Origin: Mixta calida
GTDB lineage: Bacteria; Pseudomonadota; Gammaproteobacteria; Enterobacterales; Enterobacteriaceae
Assembly (NCBI RefSeq): GCF_002953215.1
Contig: NZ_CP026378.1
Span: 1,842,540-1,906,539, forward strand
Direction of reading: 5' to 3'
DNA: 64,000 nucleotides
Both the position numbers and the translations under genes were made by a program. Below, one piece after another: positions 9,121 to 17,859 of the stretch; the first letter of the stretch is position 1, and every line of letters starts with the position of its first letter. Below the pieces are notes generated by a model that was given only the letters and a program-made list of their open reading frames with translations, was not told the DNA's origin and ran no database searches.

Positions 9121-9417
9121 ATGTGCTTTTCCAATATTGACGAAGTTAGAGACCGTATTGATCAAATCGATAGTGAGTTGGTTAAATTAATAGCTCAGCG
9201 TGCAGGGTGTGTTAAAGCCGCTGCTGCGTTCAAAACCGATAGTACCGCCGTTCGTGCGCCGGATCGCGTAGAACAAGTCATCAGTAAGGTGCGTGAGAGA
9301 GCCGCGGAAATTGGACTTTCGAAAGTAATCATTGAAAAAGTCTACCGGAGCATGATTGATGCATTTATTGACTATGAGCTTAAGCAGCATGAACAATTGC
9401 AACAGGAAAAAGCCTGA
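9121..9417 (+). CDS. Chorismate mutase / isochorismate pyruvate lyase-like protein (AroQ/PchB fold)
   Basis: The 98-residue all-helical protein shows the AroQ pattern: DEVRDRIDQIDSELVKLIAQR (helix 1 with the active-site Arg), CVKAAAAFKTD, then RVEQVISKVRERA and a C-terminal helix ending in IDYELKQHEQ. Its length and the AAAAFK...APDRVEQV pattern resemble PchB, which splits isochorismate to salicylate in siderophore synthesis and has weak mutase activity. A free monofunctional mutase is the alternative. No salicylate or siderophore genes are adjacent, so its pathway is open. There is no signal peptide. AAAGG lies 8-12 bases upstream of the ATG. Confidence 0.82.
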   Translation: MCFSNIDEVRDRIDQIDSELVKLIAQRAGCVKAAAAFKTDSTAVRAPDRVEQVISKVRERAAEIGLSKVIIEKVYRSMIDAFIDYELKQHEQLQQEKA

Positions 9418-9473
9418 CACTGCGCGACATCAAAAATCGAAGCATTAGTGGTTGAGTATAAATATCTTCCAGG

Positions 9474-9497
9474 GTCCGCTTTTGGCACAAAGCGGAC
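9474..9497. repeat. Palindromic intergenic repeat, copy 3 (perfect 9-bp arms)
   Basis: GTCCGCTTT and AAAGCGGAC are perfectly complementary around a 6-base centre (TGGCAC). It lies 57 bp after the chorismate mutase stop. This is the best-preserved copy. There is no T-run, so it is not a standard terminator. Confidence 0.65.
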
Positions 9498-9593
9498 ATT
9501 CATAGCCAGATAAGCGTATACGGGCGGTGCAAAACAGACCTCCTGAACGTTGCCCAGAACCGGCCCCGCCAGTCAGGACGGGGAACCAGAACG

Positions 9594-10463
9594 TTATGCC
9601 ATCTGCGGGCGGGGTGCCCGAAACACCATCATGATCCCGAGCAGAATGGCGCCCATGCCCGCCACGCCTGACCAGGGCAGAGTGTTACCCAGCAGCAGGT
9701 AGTCCAGCACAGCCGTAATAACGGGCACCAGATAAAACAGACTGGTGACGTTAACAATGCTCCCGGCACTGAGCAGGCGGTAAAGCAGCAGCTGCGCCAC
9801 CACGGAAATCAGCACGCCCAGAAACAGGACTGAGGTGAAAAAGGCCGGGGTATAGCTGACGTGAAAAACATCTGTGGGCAGCAGGCACACGCACAGCACC
9901 AGGCTTACCCCGTACTGCAGCGGAAGCACGTCAGCCGGAGACTGGCGGATTTTTTTCTGCATGATGGCACCAAACGTCATAAACAGCAGCGCCGCCAGGG
10001 CAAAGACAACGCCGGTTACGGGCAGATGTGACGCAGACAGGCTTCGCCAGACCAGCAGGATAAGCCCTGAAAGCGCCAGCATCAGTCCGGCCAGGCGTAG
10101 TCCCTGCATCCTGCGCTCAACGAGGCACAGCGTAAGTATGGGCTGAATACCCATAATGGTGGCAATCAGCCCGGGTGTGACGCCGTGCGCCATGGCCTGG
10201 AAGTAACACACCGAATAGCCGCCAATGAGCATCAGGCCGGTCAGAATAACCTGCCGGCGGGAGCCCTTTTCAGGCAGCCACCGGCGGCGAAAAATGCCGA
10301 TGATCAACAGAGCTCCCAGCGCAATGGCAAAACGGAAAATAAGCAGGGCTAAGGGCGAGGCGTTATCCAGTCCCAGTCGGGTAAATATTGCGGCACAGCC
10401 CCAGAGCAGAACAAAACCCGATGTTGCGCCTTGCGAGGCAAAAGCTGATTTACTCAGTGGCAT
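9594..10463 (-). CDS. EamA/DMT family membrane transporter
   Basis: The 289-residue product has about ten hydrophobic spans arranged as two EamA repeats (first repeat from GFVLLWGCAAIFTRLGLDNASP, second from LAALLFMTFGAIMQKKIRQSP). This places it in the drug/metabolite transporter superfamily of RhaT/YdcZ/RarD-like exporters. It probably moves a small metabolite or amino acid across the inner membrane. The start at 10463 has AAGGACC about 9 bases upstream. It is divergent from a LysR regulator at 10600, its probable controller. Confidence 0.88.
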   Translation of the reverse strand: MPLSKSAFASQGATSGFVLLWGCAAIFTRLGLDNASPLALLIFRFAIALGALLIIGIFRRRWLPEKGSRRQVILTGLMLIGGYSVCYFQAMAHGVTPGLIATIMGIQPILTLCLVERRMQGLRLAGLMLALSGLILLVWRSLSASHLPVTGVVFALAALLFMTFGAIMQKKIRQSPADVLPLQYGVSLVLCVCLLPTDVFHVSYTPAFFTSVLFLGVLISVVAQLLLYRLLSAGSIVNVTSLFYLVPVITAVLDYLLLGNTLPWSGVAGMGAILLGIMMVFRAPRPQMA

Positions 10464-10599
10464 AAATTTGTAGGTCCTTTATCAATCCCGGGCAGCGACG
10501 GAATAGCGTTCAGTTGCCGAAAAGTTATCACCTCCGTTGTTATTACAAAAGCGTATGTTTAGCATGCAAAGCATGACCAATCCAGATGGTAAAGTTGCT

Positions 10600-11472
10600 A
10601 TGGATATAAATATTCAAAAATACAAAGCCTTCCTGAAAGTCGTGGAGCTGGAAAGTTTTACCAGAGCGGCGGAAACGCTTTTTTATTCACAGTCCGGTAT
10701 CAGCCGGATGATAAATGATCTGGAAAAAGAGTGGAGTGTCACGCTGTTTGAGCGTAGCCGGACGGGGGTGCGGCTGACTTCAGATGGCATTAAACTTCTG
10801 CCCTTTGCTAAAAATGTCTGTGAGGAGTATCAGAAGCTTCAGGCTGAGGTCGATGCGCTCAATGGGCTTCAGTCAGGGATTATCCGTATCGGCACCTTTT
10901 CCAGCGTGGCCACTCACTGGCTGCCCGGCATCTTAAAGGCTTTTCAGGAAGATTACCCCAACATCGATTTTGAGCTGCTGCTCGGGGACTACACAGAAAT
11001 AGAAAGCTGGATAGCCGAAGGCCGGGTGGACTGCGGCTTCACCCGTTTACCTGCTTCGCCCGCTTTAGAAACTATTTTTCTTGAAAACGATGAATATCTG
11101 GTCGTTCTTCCTGAAGGACACGCCTTATCAGAATGTGACGTAATCCCACTTGCCTTATTATGTCAGGAGCCGTTTATACTGCTTGAAAAAGGAAAAAATA
11201 ATGAAATATCAGAGATATTCAGAGCGGCCGGGCTCATGCCACGCGTAAAATTTACCCTGTGGGATGACTACGCCGTTATGACCATGGTGGAGAAAAACCT
11301 TGGCGTGGGTATTTTGCCTTCACTTATTCTCAGGAAGATTCCTTACAGTATCATTACCAGGAAAATCGACGTATCGCCCGGTCGCAAGATTGGCCTCGCT
11401 TTCAGGAACAGGAAAAGCGCTTCACGGGCCGTGCAGCAATTCATTGAATACCTCGACTACAGACATAAATAG
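10600..11472 (+). CDS. LysR family transcriptional regulator
   Basis: The 290-residue protein has an N-terminal winged HTH (YKAFLKVVELESFTRAAETLFYSQSGISRMINDLEKE is split over two helices) and a substrate-binding-like effector domain starting near GIIRIGTFSSVATHWLPGIL. Candidate starts are the ATG at 10600, which gives the usual LysR N-terminus, and an upstream ATG at 10537 that adds 21 atypical residues; no strong ribosome site decides. The gene is divergent from the EamA transporter with a 136-bp gap, so it probably activates that transporter. Confidence 0.87.
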   Translation: MDINIQKYKAFLKVVELESFTRAAETLFYSQSGISRMINDLEKEWSVTLFERSRTGVRLTSDGIKLLPFAKNVCEEYQKLQAEVDALNGLQSGIIRIGTFSSVATHWLPGILKAFQEDYPNIDFELLLGDYTEIESWIAEGRVDCGFTRLPASPALETIFLENDEYLVVLPEGHALSECDVIPLALLCQEPFILLEKGKNNEISEIFRAAGLMPRVKFTLWDDYAVMTMVEKNLGVGILPSLILRKIPYSIITRKIDVSPGRKIGLAFRNRKSASRAVQQFIEYLDYRHK

Positions 11473-11908
11473 TTATCTCAGCATGTCACGCTAAAAACAG
11501 CCTTATGGCCTGACGAACCTGGACATCTACTGACTGAAACCCTCCCGCTTATGCTGAAAAACAGCGCAAGCTCATAAGCAAATCCGCAGTAATGGCAATG
11601 ACCTGTGACGCTATACTGCTCTGGCACAGCGCCCTGGCAGAATTCCCGTCATGATTTTCAACTGCAGTCCCGGCTGAATTGTAATCCGCTTCCAGGCCCT
11701 CCTTTCTGTACTTTTATATCCCTGTAAACAGCACATGGCTCGCCCCGTAACCGCAAATGAAAGATTTAACCTTTCATTTAATCTTTTATTTTGAAAGATT
11801 TTATAATCATTTTGTGATCGTTCCGTCTTTTATTGCTTTGTTTTTGATTTACCTTGTCGGTGCAGTGAATAAGAAAGCAAATCTGTTCTCTACGCGAAGG
11901 GGTTTTTA
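11473..11908. promoter_or_regulatory. Sorbitol operon control region
   Basis: This 436-bp gap lies between the LysR stop and srlA and holds no supported gene. The right third is AT-rich and contains three TGAAAG/CTTTCA elements (11758-11797). TTTGTGATCG at 11811-11820 is half of a possible CRP site. AAGGGG precedes the srlA start. Confidence 0.6.
11758..11797. promoter_or_regulatory. Candidate SrlR operator cluster upstream of srlA
   Basis: TGAAAG occurs at 11758-11763 and 11792-11797 and its complement CTTTCA at 11771-11776. The two direct copies extend to TGAAAGATTT. The same half-sites form a tight palindrome (CTTTCA-TTC-TGAAAG) at 15049-15063, just before srlR. Sharing of this motif between the two control points of the operon supports an SrlR site; there is no direct binding evidence. 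Confidence 0.5.
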
Positions 11909-12457
11909 ATGATTGAAAGCATCACACACGGAGCCGAGTGGTTTATCGGACTCTTTCAGAAGGGGGGAGAAGTCTTTACCGGCATGGTAACCGGCATTCT
12001 TCCGTTACTTATCAGCCTGCTGGTCGTCATGAATGCGCTGATCGTATTTGTCGGGCAGCGGCGTATTGAAGCGCTGGCACAGCGCTGCGCCGGCAATCCG
12101 GTCTCACGCTATCTGTTACTTCCGGTTATCGGCACCTTTGTTTTCTGTAATCCCATGACGCACAGCCTGGGCAGGTTCATGCCGGAAAAATACAAACCGA
12201 GCTATTACGCCGCCGCGTCCTACAGCTGTCACTCCATGAACGGGCTGTTCCCGCATATTAACCCGGGCGAGCTGTTTGTCTATCTGGGCATAGCCAACGG
12301 CCTGACCACGCTTGGCCTGCCGCTGGGGCCGCTGGCTGTGAGTTACCTGCTGGTCGGCGTGGTTACGAACTTTTTCAGGGGCTGGGTCACCGACCTTACC
12401 ACCACCATTTTTGAAAGAAAGATGGGCGTACAACTCGACCGTCAGGTTCGTTTATAA
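11909..12457 (+). CDS. srlA: PTS glucitol/sorbitol transporter subunit IIC
   Basis: The 182-residue membrane protein is nearly identical to E. coli SrlA across its length (for example [48 protein letters not shown]). With SrlE and SrlB it forms the sorbitol phosphotransferase system that imports D-sorbitol as sorbitol 6-phosphate. SrlA is one of the two membrane parts. AAGGGG lies 7-8 bases before the ATG. It is first in the operon, followed by srlE after 14 bp. Confidence 0.97.
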   Translation: MIESITHGAEWFIGLFQKGGEVFTGMVTGILPLLISLLVVMNALIVFVGQRRIEALAQRCAGNPVSRYLLLPVIGTFVFCNPMTHSLGRFMPEKYKPSYYAAASYSCHSMNGLFPHINPGELFVYLGIANGLTTLGLPLGPLAVSYLLVGVVTNFFRGWVTDLTTTIFERKMGVQLDRQVRL

Positions 12458-12471
12458 GAACGGAGTAAAAG

Positions 12472-13461
12472 ATGACTGACACCATTACCGTTAAAAAAGG
12501 CGAAAGTGGCTGGGGTGGCCCGCTCACAATCACCGTTACGCCCGGAAAAAAGATTGTTTACGTGACGGCAGGTACCCGACCGGCCATTGTTGACCGACTG
12601 AAAGAGCTGACCGGCTGGGAAGCTGTAGATGGTTTCAAAGAAGGAGAACCACCGGCAGAAGACATTGGCGTGGCAGTTATCGACTGTGGCGGCACGCTGC
12701 GCTGCGGTCTCTATCCCAAGCGACGTATTCCCACCATTAACATTCACGCCACCGGAAAATCCGGCCCGCTGGCGCAGTATATTCTTGAAGATATCTATGT
12801 GTCAGGCGTACGCCCGCAGGATATTCAGGCTGGTAGCAGCCCGCCTTTGCCTGCGGCTGAACAGCAGCCTGAGCCTGCACCGGCAGGTAAAGGGCGGGAC
12901 TATGACACCAGTAAAAAAATCACTGAACAGAGTGACGGACTGCTCGCGAAAGTCGGCATGGGAATGGGATCGGTCGTGGCGGTTTTCTTTCAGGCCGGAA
13001 GGGAAACTATCGATACGGTGCTGAAAACCATTCTGCCCTTTATGGCGTTTGTCTCAGCCCTTATAGGGATCATCATGTCCTCCGGACTGGGCGATTTCAT
13101 CGCGCATGGCCTGACGCCGCTGGCGAACAGCCCGATCGGACTGGTTACGCTGGCACTCATCTGTTCTTTCCCTCTGCTTTCGCCGTTTCTTGGCCCCGGT
13201 GCCGTTATTGCACAGGTCATTGGCGTGCTGGTAGGCGTACAGATAGGACAGGGGACTATCCCGCCGCATCTGGCCCTGCCGGCCCTGTTCGCCATTAACT
13301 CGCAGGCCGCCTGTGACTTTATTCCCGTCGGGCTGTCGATTGCGGAAGCCCGTCAGGAGACCGTTCGCGTAGGCGTGCCGTCCGTGCTGGTTGGACGTTT
13401 TCTCACCGGAGCGCCGTCCGTTCTTCTGGCGTGGGCCGTATCCGGCTTTATCTATCAGTAA
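12472..13461 (+). CDS. srlE: PTS glucitol/sorbitol transporter subunit IIB(C)
   Basis: The 329-residue protein matches SrlE of E. coli (319 residues). The N-terminal IIB domain carries the phosphorylated Cys in [12 protein letters not shown] near residue 70. A Pro/Ala/Glu-rich linker ([15 protein letters not shown]) about 10 residues longer than in E. coli follows. The C-terminal membrane part contains [19 protein letters not shown]. It takes phosphate from SrlB and passes it to sorbitol during transport through the inner membrane. Confidence 0.97.
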   Translation: MTDTITVKKGESGWGGPLTITVTPGKKIVYVTAGTRPAIVDRLKELTGWEAVDGFKEGEPPAEDIGVAVIDCGGTLRCGLYPKRRIPTINIHATGKSGPLAQYILEDIYVSGVRPQDIQAGSSPPLPAAEQQPEPAPAGKGRDYDTSKKITEQSDGLLAKVGMGMGSVVAVFFQAGRETIDTVLKTILPFMAFVSALIGIIMSSGLGDFIAHGLTPLANSPIGLVTLALICSFPLLSPFLGPGAVIAQVIGVLVGVQIGQGTIPPHLALPALFAINSQAACDFIPVGLSIAEARQETVRVGVPSVLVGRFLTGAPSVLLAWAVSGFIYQ

Positions 13462-13475
13462 ATGCAGGAGCAGTT

Positions 13476-13844
13476 ATGAAAACCATATATGAATCCACCT
13501 TTATTTCTGTCGGGCCCAGTGCGAACGAGTCGCTGGAAGATAACTTCATCATTACCTTTGGCGAAGGTGCTCCTCAGGACGTTGCGGAATATTGCTTTAT
13601 TCACCGCACAGACGTGAATGACGGTGGTGAATTTGATGCCGGCTCCGTACTGGCTATCGGAGATCGGGAATACCCGGTTACGGCTGTAGGCGATGTGGCC
13701 CGTGAAAACTTGCGCGATCTTGGACATATCACCGTGCGGTTTGACGGTGCTGCGCAGGCAGAGTTTCCCGGCACCGTTCATGTCGCAGGCAGCGCGCCGG
13801 CGTCAATTGAACCGGGCCAGAAGTTTCGTATGTTGAGTGAATAA
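13476..13844 (+). CDS. srlB: PTS glucitol/sorbitol transporter subunit IIA
   Basis: The 122-residue soluble protein matches SrlB. It has the conserved phosphorylation region EYCFIH near residue 44 and the segment FPGTVHVAG near the C-terminus. It receives phosphate from HPr and gives it to SrlE. The ATG at 13476 is preceded by CAGGAGCAG; a frame start at 13431 lies inside srlE and is unlikely. The gap to srlE is 14 bp and srlD follows 13 bp later, so translation is probably coupled. Confidence 0.96.
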   Translation: MKTIYESTFISVGPSANESLEDNFIITFGEGAPQDVAEYCFIHRTDVNDGGEFDAGSVLAIGDREYPVTAVGDVARENLRDLGHITVRFDGAAQAEFPGTVHVAGSAPASIEPGQKFRMLSE

Positions 13845-13857
13845 TCAGGAGAACAAA

Positions 13858-14637
13858 ATGGATCAGGTTGCTGTAGTCATCGGTGGTGGTCAGACGCTGG
13901 GTGCTTACCTGTGCGAGGGGCTGGCTGAGGCCGGCTATAAGGTGGCCGTTGCCGACCTTAATGAAGAAAACGCGAAGAAAATTGCCGGCACAATCAATGA
14001 GCGTCACGGTGCGGAACGCGCGCTGGCCTTCCGCGTGGATGCCACAAATGAGGAGAGCGTCATCGCGCTGGCTCGCCAGGTCGATGCCGGTTTCGGCCGG
14101 GCTGACGTGCTGGTTTACAGCGCAGGCATTGCCAAAGCCGCGCCAATTACTGAATTCGGGCTGGGAGATTTTGACCTGTCTCTTCAGGTAAATCTGGTGG
14201 GATATTTTCTCTGTGCCCGTGAGTTTTCGAAGCTGATGATCCGTGACGGGATAAAAGGCCGCATTATTCAGATTAACTCCAAGTCAGGCAAAGTCGGCAG
14301 CAAGCACAATTCCGGCTACAGCGCGGCCAAGTTCGGCGGCGTCGGGCTGACGCAGTCGCTGGCGCTGGACCTGGCTGAATATGGCATTACCGTTCACTCT
14401 CTGATGCTCGGCAACCTGCTGAAGTCACCGATGTTTCAGTCTCTGCTGCCGCAGTATGCGGAAAAACTGGGCATCCGTCCCGATCAGGTTGAACAGCATT
14501 ATATTGACAAGGTGCCCCTGAAGCGTGGTTGCGACTATGAAGACGTGCTCAATGTACTGCTGTTCTACGCAAGCGATAAGGCGGCCTACTGCACCGGGCA
14601 GTCTATTAACATTACCGGCGGACAGGTTATGTTCTGA
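13858..14637 (+). CDS. srlD: Sorbitol-6-phosphate 2-dehydrogenase
   Basis: The 259-residue SDR equals the length of E. coli SrlD. It has the cofactor loop GGGQTLGAYL near residue 8, the NAD-selecting Asp in VADLNEEN, and catalytic YSAAK. It oxidises D-sorbitol 6-phosphate to fructose 6-phosphate with NAD+, feeding glycolysis. The ATG at 13858 has CAGGAG about 7 bases upstream; an earlier in-frame ATG at 13837 overlaps the srlB stop and is less likely. Confidence 0.96.
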   Translation: MDQVAVVIGGGQTLGAYLCEGLAEAGYKVAVADLNEENAKKIAGTINERHGAERALAFRVDATNEESVIALARQVDAGFGRADVLVYSAGIAKAAPITEFGLGDFDLSLQVNLVGYFLCAREFSKLMIRDGIKGRIIQINSKSGKVGSKHNSGYSAAKFGGVGLTQSLALDLAEYGITVHSLMLGNLLKSPMFQSLLPQYAEKLGIRPDQVEQHYIDKVPLKRGCDYEDVLNVLLFYASDKAAYCTGQSINITGGQVMF

Positions 14638-14682
14638 CAGGCAAGTCGGCGGCGCAGGCTGCCGGCTTCAGAAGGAAAAAAT

Positions 14683-15045
14683 ATGGATCCTGTGAATTCC
14701 CTGATAGGTGTGGCAGCGCTGGCGTGGACGACGCAAATAGCCCTGGGCTGGCTGCAGATAAATCGTTTTAACCGGGCGCTTGCGTCGCTTTCCAGCAGCG
14801 GACGTGTACGGATAGGCCGCTCGGCGGGGCGCTTTAAACCCCGCGTCATCCTGGCGCTGGCCGTCAGTGACGAGGGCCGTATAACCGGTAACTTTGTCAT
14901 GAAGGGTTTTACCGTGTTTTCCAGTCCGTATTCTGAAGAGCGACTGACCGGCAGCATGATGAATGAAATACGTCCTGAAGCGCTGTTTCCTGCAAATAAA
15001 TCATTGCAGGAAGCGCTGGCATTAGCCATTTCAAATAAAAGATGA
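14683..15045 (+). CDS. srlM: Glucitol operon activator GutM/SrlM
   Basis: The 120-residue protein begins with one hydrophobic segment (NSLIGVAALAWTTQIALGWLQI) and continues with a basic region (RVRIGRSAGRFKPR). This is the known architecture of SrlM, an activator that works against SrlR in E. coli. Position and size match the E. coli operon. The start at 14683 follows GAAGGAA. A 90-bp gap to srlR contains the candidate operator at 15049. Confidence 0.94.
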   Translation: MDPVNSLIGVAALAWTTQIALGWLQINRFNRALASLSSSGRVRIGRSAGRFKPRVILALAVSDEGRITGNFVMKGFTVFSSPYSEERLTGSMMNEIRPEALFPANKSLQEALALAISNKR

Positions 15046-15048
15046 TAT

Positions 15049-15063
15049 CTTTCATTCTGAAAG
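15049..15063. promoter_or_regulatory. Candidate SrlR operator before srlR
   Basis: CTTTCA-TTC-TGAAAG is a perfect 6-bp inverted repeat just after the srlM stop. It repeats the half-sites seen three times upstream of srlA. It may allow autoregulation of srlR or act as an internal operator. Confidence 0.5.
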
Positions 15064-15134
15064 AATATTCCTTTGCATCGCGAGTTAAGACGTCCGGGAT
15101 GATGAGGAAGTTCAGAAACTGAAAGGACCTCTTT

Positions 15135-15902
15135 ATGAAACCGATACAGCGACAGGCACAAATTCTTGAATACCTACAGCGAAATGGCCGTACTACCGTA
15201 GATGCGCTGATTGCCTATTTCAATACGACCGGAACCACTATTCGGAAGGATCTCACCCGGCTCCAGCAGGAAGGGGCAGTTATTCGGACCTACGGCGGCG
15301 TCATGCTGAACCGCGATGAGGGAGACCAGCCCATCGACAGAAAGACGCTCATTAACACGGAAAAGAAAAAGCGGATTGCCGCGCGCGCAGCTTCCCTTAT
15401 CAGCGAAGGTGACTCGCTTATTTTTGATGCCGGCAGCACCGTGCTGCAAATGGTGCCGCACCTTGCGCGCTTCAACAATATCACCGTAATGACCAACAGC
15501 CTGAGCATCGTTAACGAGCTGGATGAACTGGATAATGACCAGGTCATACTCATGCCTGGCGGCACCTATCGCCGAACCTCGGCATCCTTTCACGGCAGCC
15601 TGGCAGAATCCGCATTCAGTCACTTCAGCTTCGACACGCTGTTTATTGGCGCAGATGGCGTGGATATGACGGCTGGCGTCACGACGTTCAATGAAGTGTT
15701 TGCCGTCAGCCAGGCGATGTGCCGGGCCGCAAAAAAAATCGTACTGCTTGTAGATTCATCCAAATTTGGCCGCCGCAGTCCGAACGTGGTGTGCAGCCTT
15801 GAGGCCGTCGATGTACTTATTACGGACGGAGATATATCCGATGACACGGTTACGCAGCTTCAGGAAAAAGGCATTGAAGTTATCATTGCCGGAGACGAAT
15901 AG
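15135..15902 (+). CDS. srlR: DeoR family repressor of the sorbitol operon
   Basis: The 255-residue protein matches SrlR (257 in E. coli). It has a DeoR HTH ([21 protein letters not shown] and [22 protein letters not shown]) and a sugar-phosphate-binding C-terminal domain with [14 protein letters not shown] and SSKFGRRSP. It represses the operon until an inducer, probably sorbitol 6-phosphate, is made. The ATG is preceded by AAGGACC. It is followed directly by gutQ. Confidence 0.96.
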   Translation: MKPIQRQAQILEYLQRNGRTTVDALIAYFNTTGTTIRKDLTRLQQEGAVIRTYGGVMLNRDEGDQPIDRKTLINTEKKKRIAARAASLISEGDSLIFDAGSTVLQMVPHLARFNNITVMTNSLSIVNELDELDNDQVILMPGGTYRRTSASFHGSLAESAFSHFSFDTLFIGADGVDMTAGVTTFNEVFAVSQAMCRAAKKIVLLVDSSKFGRRSPNVVCSLEAVDVLITDGDISDDTVTQLQEKGIEVIIAGDE

Positions 15903-15905
15903 TTG

Positions 15906-16868
15906 ATGAATAACGTAATACTCGATGCGGCCCGCGAGACGATTGAAACCGAGCTGCGTGAAGCTTCCCGCCTGACTGAGCGGCTGGACGAAGACTTTCG
16001 ACAAGCCTGCGAACGCATTCATGCCTGTAGCGGAAAAGTGATTGTCAGCGGGATCGGAAAGTCAGGGCATATCGGACGTAAAATTGCGGCCACGCTTGCC
16101 AGTACCGGCACGCCAGCCTTTTATGTTCATCCTGCTGAGGCACTGCACGGCGACCTCGGCATGATTGCTGCCGGAGACACAGTTATCCTGATTTCTTACT
16201 CAGGTTACGCCGCAGAGTTCCGCCGCATGGTGCCTTTACTTAAGGCGCTTCCTGTCGTGATCGTCGCCTTTACCGGCAATCCGGCATCGCCGCTGGGTGA
16301 AGCCGCAGATCACTGCATTAATATTCACGTCAACAAAGAAGCCTGCCCGCTCGGGCTGGCCCCCACTTCCTCTGCCGTCAATACGCTGATTATGGGGGAT
16401 GCCATGGCAATAGCCCTGATGCGGGCGCGCAATTTTAGTGAACAGGATTACGCCCGTACCCATCCTGCAGGCAGTCTTGGTACGCGGCTGCTGTGTCGGG
16501 TCGGCGATATTATGCGTACGGAAGCGAAGATCCCCCTGGTAAGCCAGTCTGCGACTGTTCATGACGCCCTGTTTGAGCTGACGCGTACCGGGCTGGGCCT
16601 TGTCGCCATAACAAACGAAGACCGCAGGCTGTCGGGAATATTTACTGACGGTGATTTGCGTCGATGGCTGCTGAAGGGGGGAACGCTCAGTGCGCCGGTT
16701 CAGGAGGCAATGACTTCGCCCGGCTTTACCTTATCGGCCGGTCAGTATGCGGCCGAGGCGCTGGCTTTATTTCAGGAGCGTAAAATATCCGCTGCCCCTG
16801 TAGTTTCTGAAACCGGCGAGGTTAACGGTGCAATCAATGCGCACGATATCAGAGATGCAGGCATCTGA
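15906..16868 (+). CDS. gutQ: D-arabinose 5-phosphate isomerase GutQ
   Basis: The 320-residue protein has an N-terminal SIS domain (VSGIGKSGHIGRKIAATLASTGTP is split at residues 45-68; ISYSGYAAEF) and two C-terminal CBS domains (IMRTEAKIPLV..., GIFTDGDLRRWL, AAPVV). GutQ converts ribulose 5-phosphate to arabinose 5-phosphate, the KDO precursor, and is the last gene of the sorbitol operon in E. coli. I chose the ATG at 15906; a TTG codon directly before it is also in frame. GGAGAC lies about 12 bases upstream, inside srlR. Confidence 0.95.
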   Translation: MNNVILDAARETIETELREASRLTERLDEDFRQACERIHACSGKVIVSGIGKSGHIGRKIAATLASTGTPAFYVHPAEALHGDLGMIAAGDTVILISYSGYAAEFRRMVPLLKALPVVIVAFTGNPASPLGEAADHCINIHVNKEACPLGLAPTSSAVNTLIMGDAMAIALMRARNFSEQDYARTHPAGSLGTRLLCRVGDIMRTEAKIPLVSQSATVHDALFELTRTGLGLVAITNEDRRLSGIFTDGDLRRWLLKGGTLSAPVQEAMTSPGFTLSAGQYAAEALALFQERKISAAPVVSETGEVNGAINAHDIRDAGI

Positions 16869-17143
16869 TTAAAAAAATCACGTTAGCACGGGTATATATT
16901 AATGTCCGTTTTGGCACGTTGCGGCCAAACGGGAGAAGGGCAGGTCGGCTTTAGCCAAAGCAGGCCCATCAGCTGGGCCTGAGCCAGAGATTATCGATGA
17001 AATAAATCAGAGGCGGCGTCAGGAGCCCCGGCCACTCACTTTTCAACATGACGCTTTCTATTTTCAGCCTCTGTGTCGGGCGCGTCACAGATAAATTTTA
17101 CCGGCAAATCGCTTACGCCGTAAAAGCTGCCGATGCATCCCTT

Positions 17144-17758
17144 TCAGCTTTCGTTCGTCTGTTCCAGGCCTTTGATCAATGAAGCGAAGGCCGCAACCGC
17201 TTCAGTCTCATTCAGTCGCCCACGGGTAAGCGCAACGGACAGCGCTTCGCCCGCACCGACCAGACCGATGCAGCATGCATGTAGCGCCTCGGGCGTCATA
17301 TTTACATGAGGTGTCAGAACGGTCACAAACATGGCAACACAATTGTCCAGCAGCTCCTGGAAAACCGCCGCCTTCTCTTCGCTCCCCGCCAGTGCCGCCC
17401 CTACTGCGTGAAACTCGTCCGTTTTGTCCGCGGCGCAGTGGATATAAGCACTCGCCAGTACCTGTACAGTTTCCTGAAAACTTCGGGATGTCGTGCTTAT
17501 GGCCTCGGTAAACCGCCTGATCCGTTCTATATCAATCCACCTGTACAGCTCAATCAGCAGTGCCGAGCGAGTCGGGAAGTGATCATAAACCACGGGTTTC
17601 GAAACGCCGGCACGTACAGCCAGATGTCCCAGAGTCAGCCGATCCGCATTTTCCTCTCGCACGATCAGCAGCGCGGTATCGAGAAGTTGTTGTCGCCGTG
17701 CTGCCTTCGATAGCCTTCGCGCAGGCGCCCTGCCTGCCGGGACGTTATTTTCTTTCAT
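17144..17758 (-). CDS. TetR/AcrR family transcriptional regulator
   Basis: The 204-residue protein has an N-terminal TetR HTH (RQQLLDTALLIVREENADRLTLG..., HLAVRAGVSKPVVYDHFPTR) and a helical ligand domain. It is divergent from the NAD(P)-binding protein at 17860, 101 bp apart. Two near-identical palindromes lie between the genes (17777 and 17818). This is the standard layout of a TetR repressor controlling itself and a neighbour. The inducer is unknown. Confidence 0.9.
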   Translation of the reverse strand: MKENNVPAGRAPARRLSKAARRQQLLDTALLIVREENADRLTLGHLAVRAGVSKPVVYDHFPTRSALLIELYRWIDIERIRRFTEAISTTSRSFQETVQVLASAYIHCAADKTDEFHAVGAALAGSEEKAAVFQELLDNCVAMFVTVLTPHVNMTPEALHACCIGLVGAGEALSVALTRGRLNETEAVAAFASLIKGLEQTNES

Positions 17759-17776
17759 TTTATTTCGCTCACTAAA

Positions 17777-17795
17777 CCTACTAAAGGTAGCTTAT
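17777..17795. promoter_or_regulatory. Candidate TetR operator 1
   Basis: CCTACTAAAGGTAGCTTAT carries a 13-bp near-palindrome (CTAC, centre of 5, GTAG). It shares 17 of 19 bases with operator 2, lying 41 bp downstream, about four helical turns. It is just upstream of the TetR start. Confidence 0.65.
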
Positions 17796-17817
17796 GTTGA
17801 TGTGTGGTGCTATCTTT

Positions 17818-17836
17818 CCTACTAATAGTAGCTTAT
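17818..17836. promoter_or_regulatory. Candidate TetR operator 2
   Basis: CCTACTAATAGTAGCTTAT contains a perfect palindrome CTACTA-A-TAGTAG. It lies 23 bp before the ATG of the divergent oxidoreductase, where a bound repressor would block its promoter. Confidence 0.7.
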
Positions 17837-17859
17837 CACAACCATGAGGAACCTCGCTT

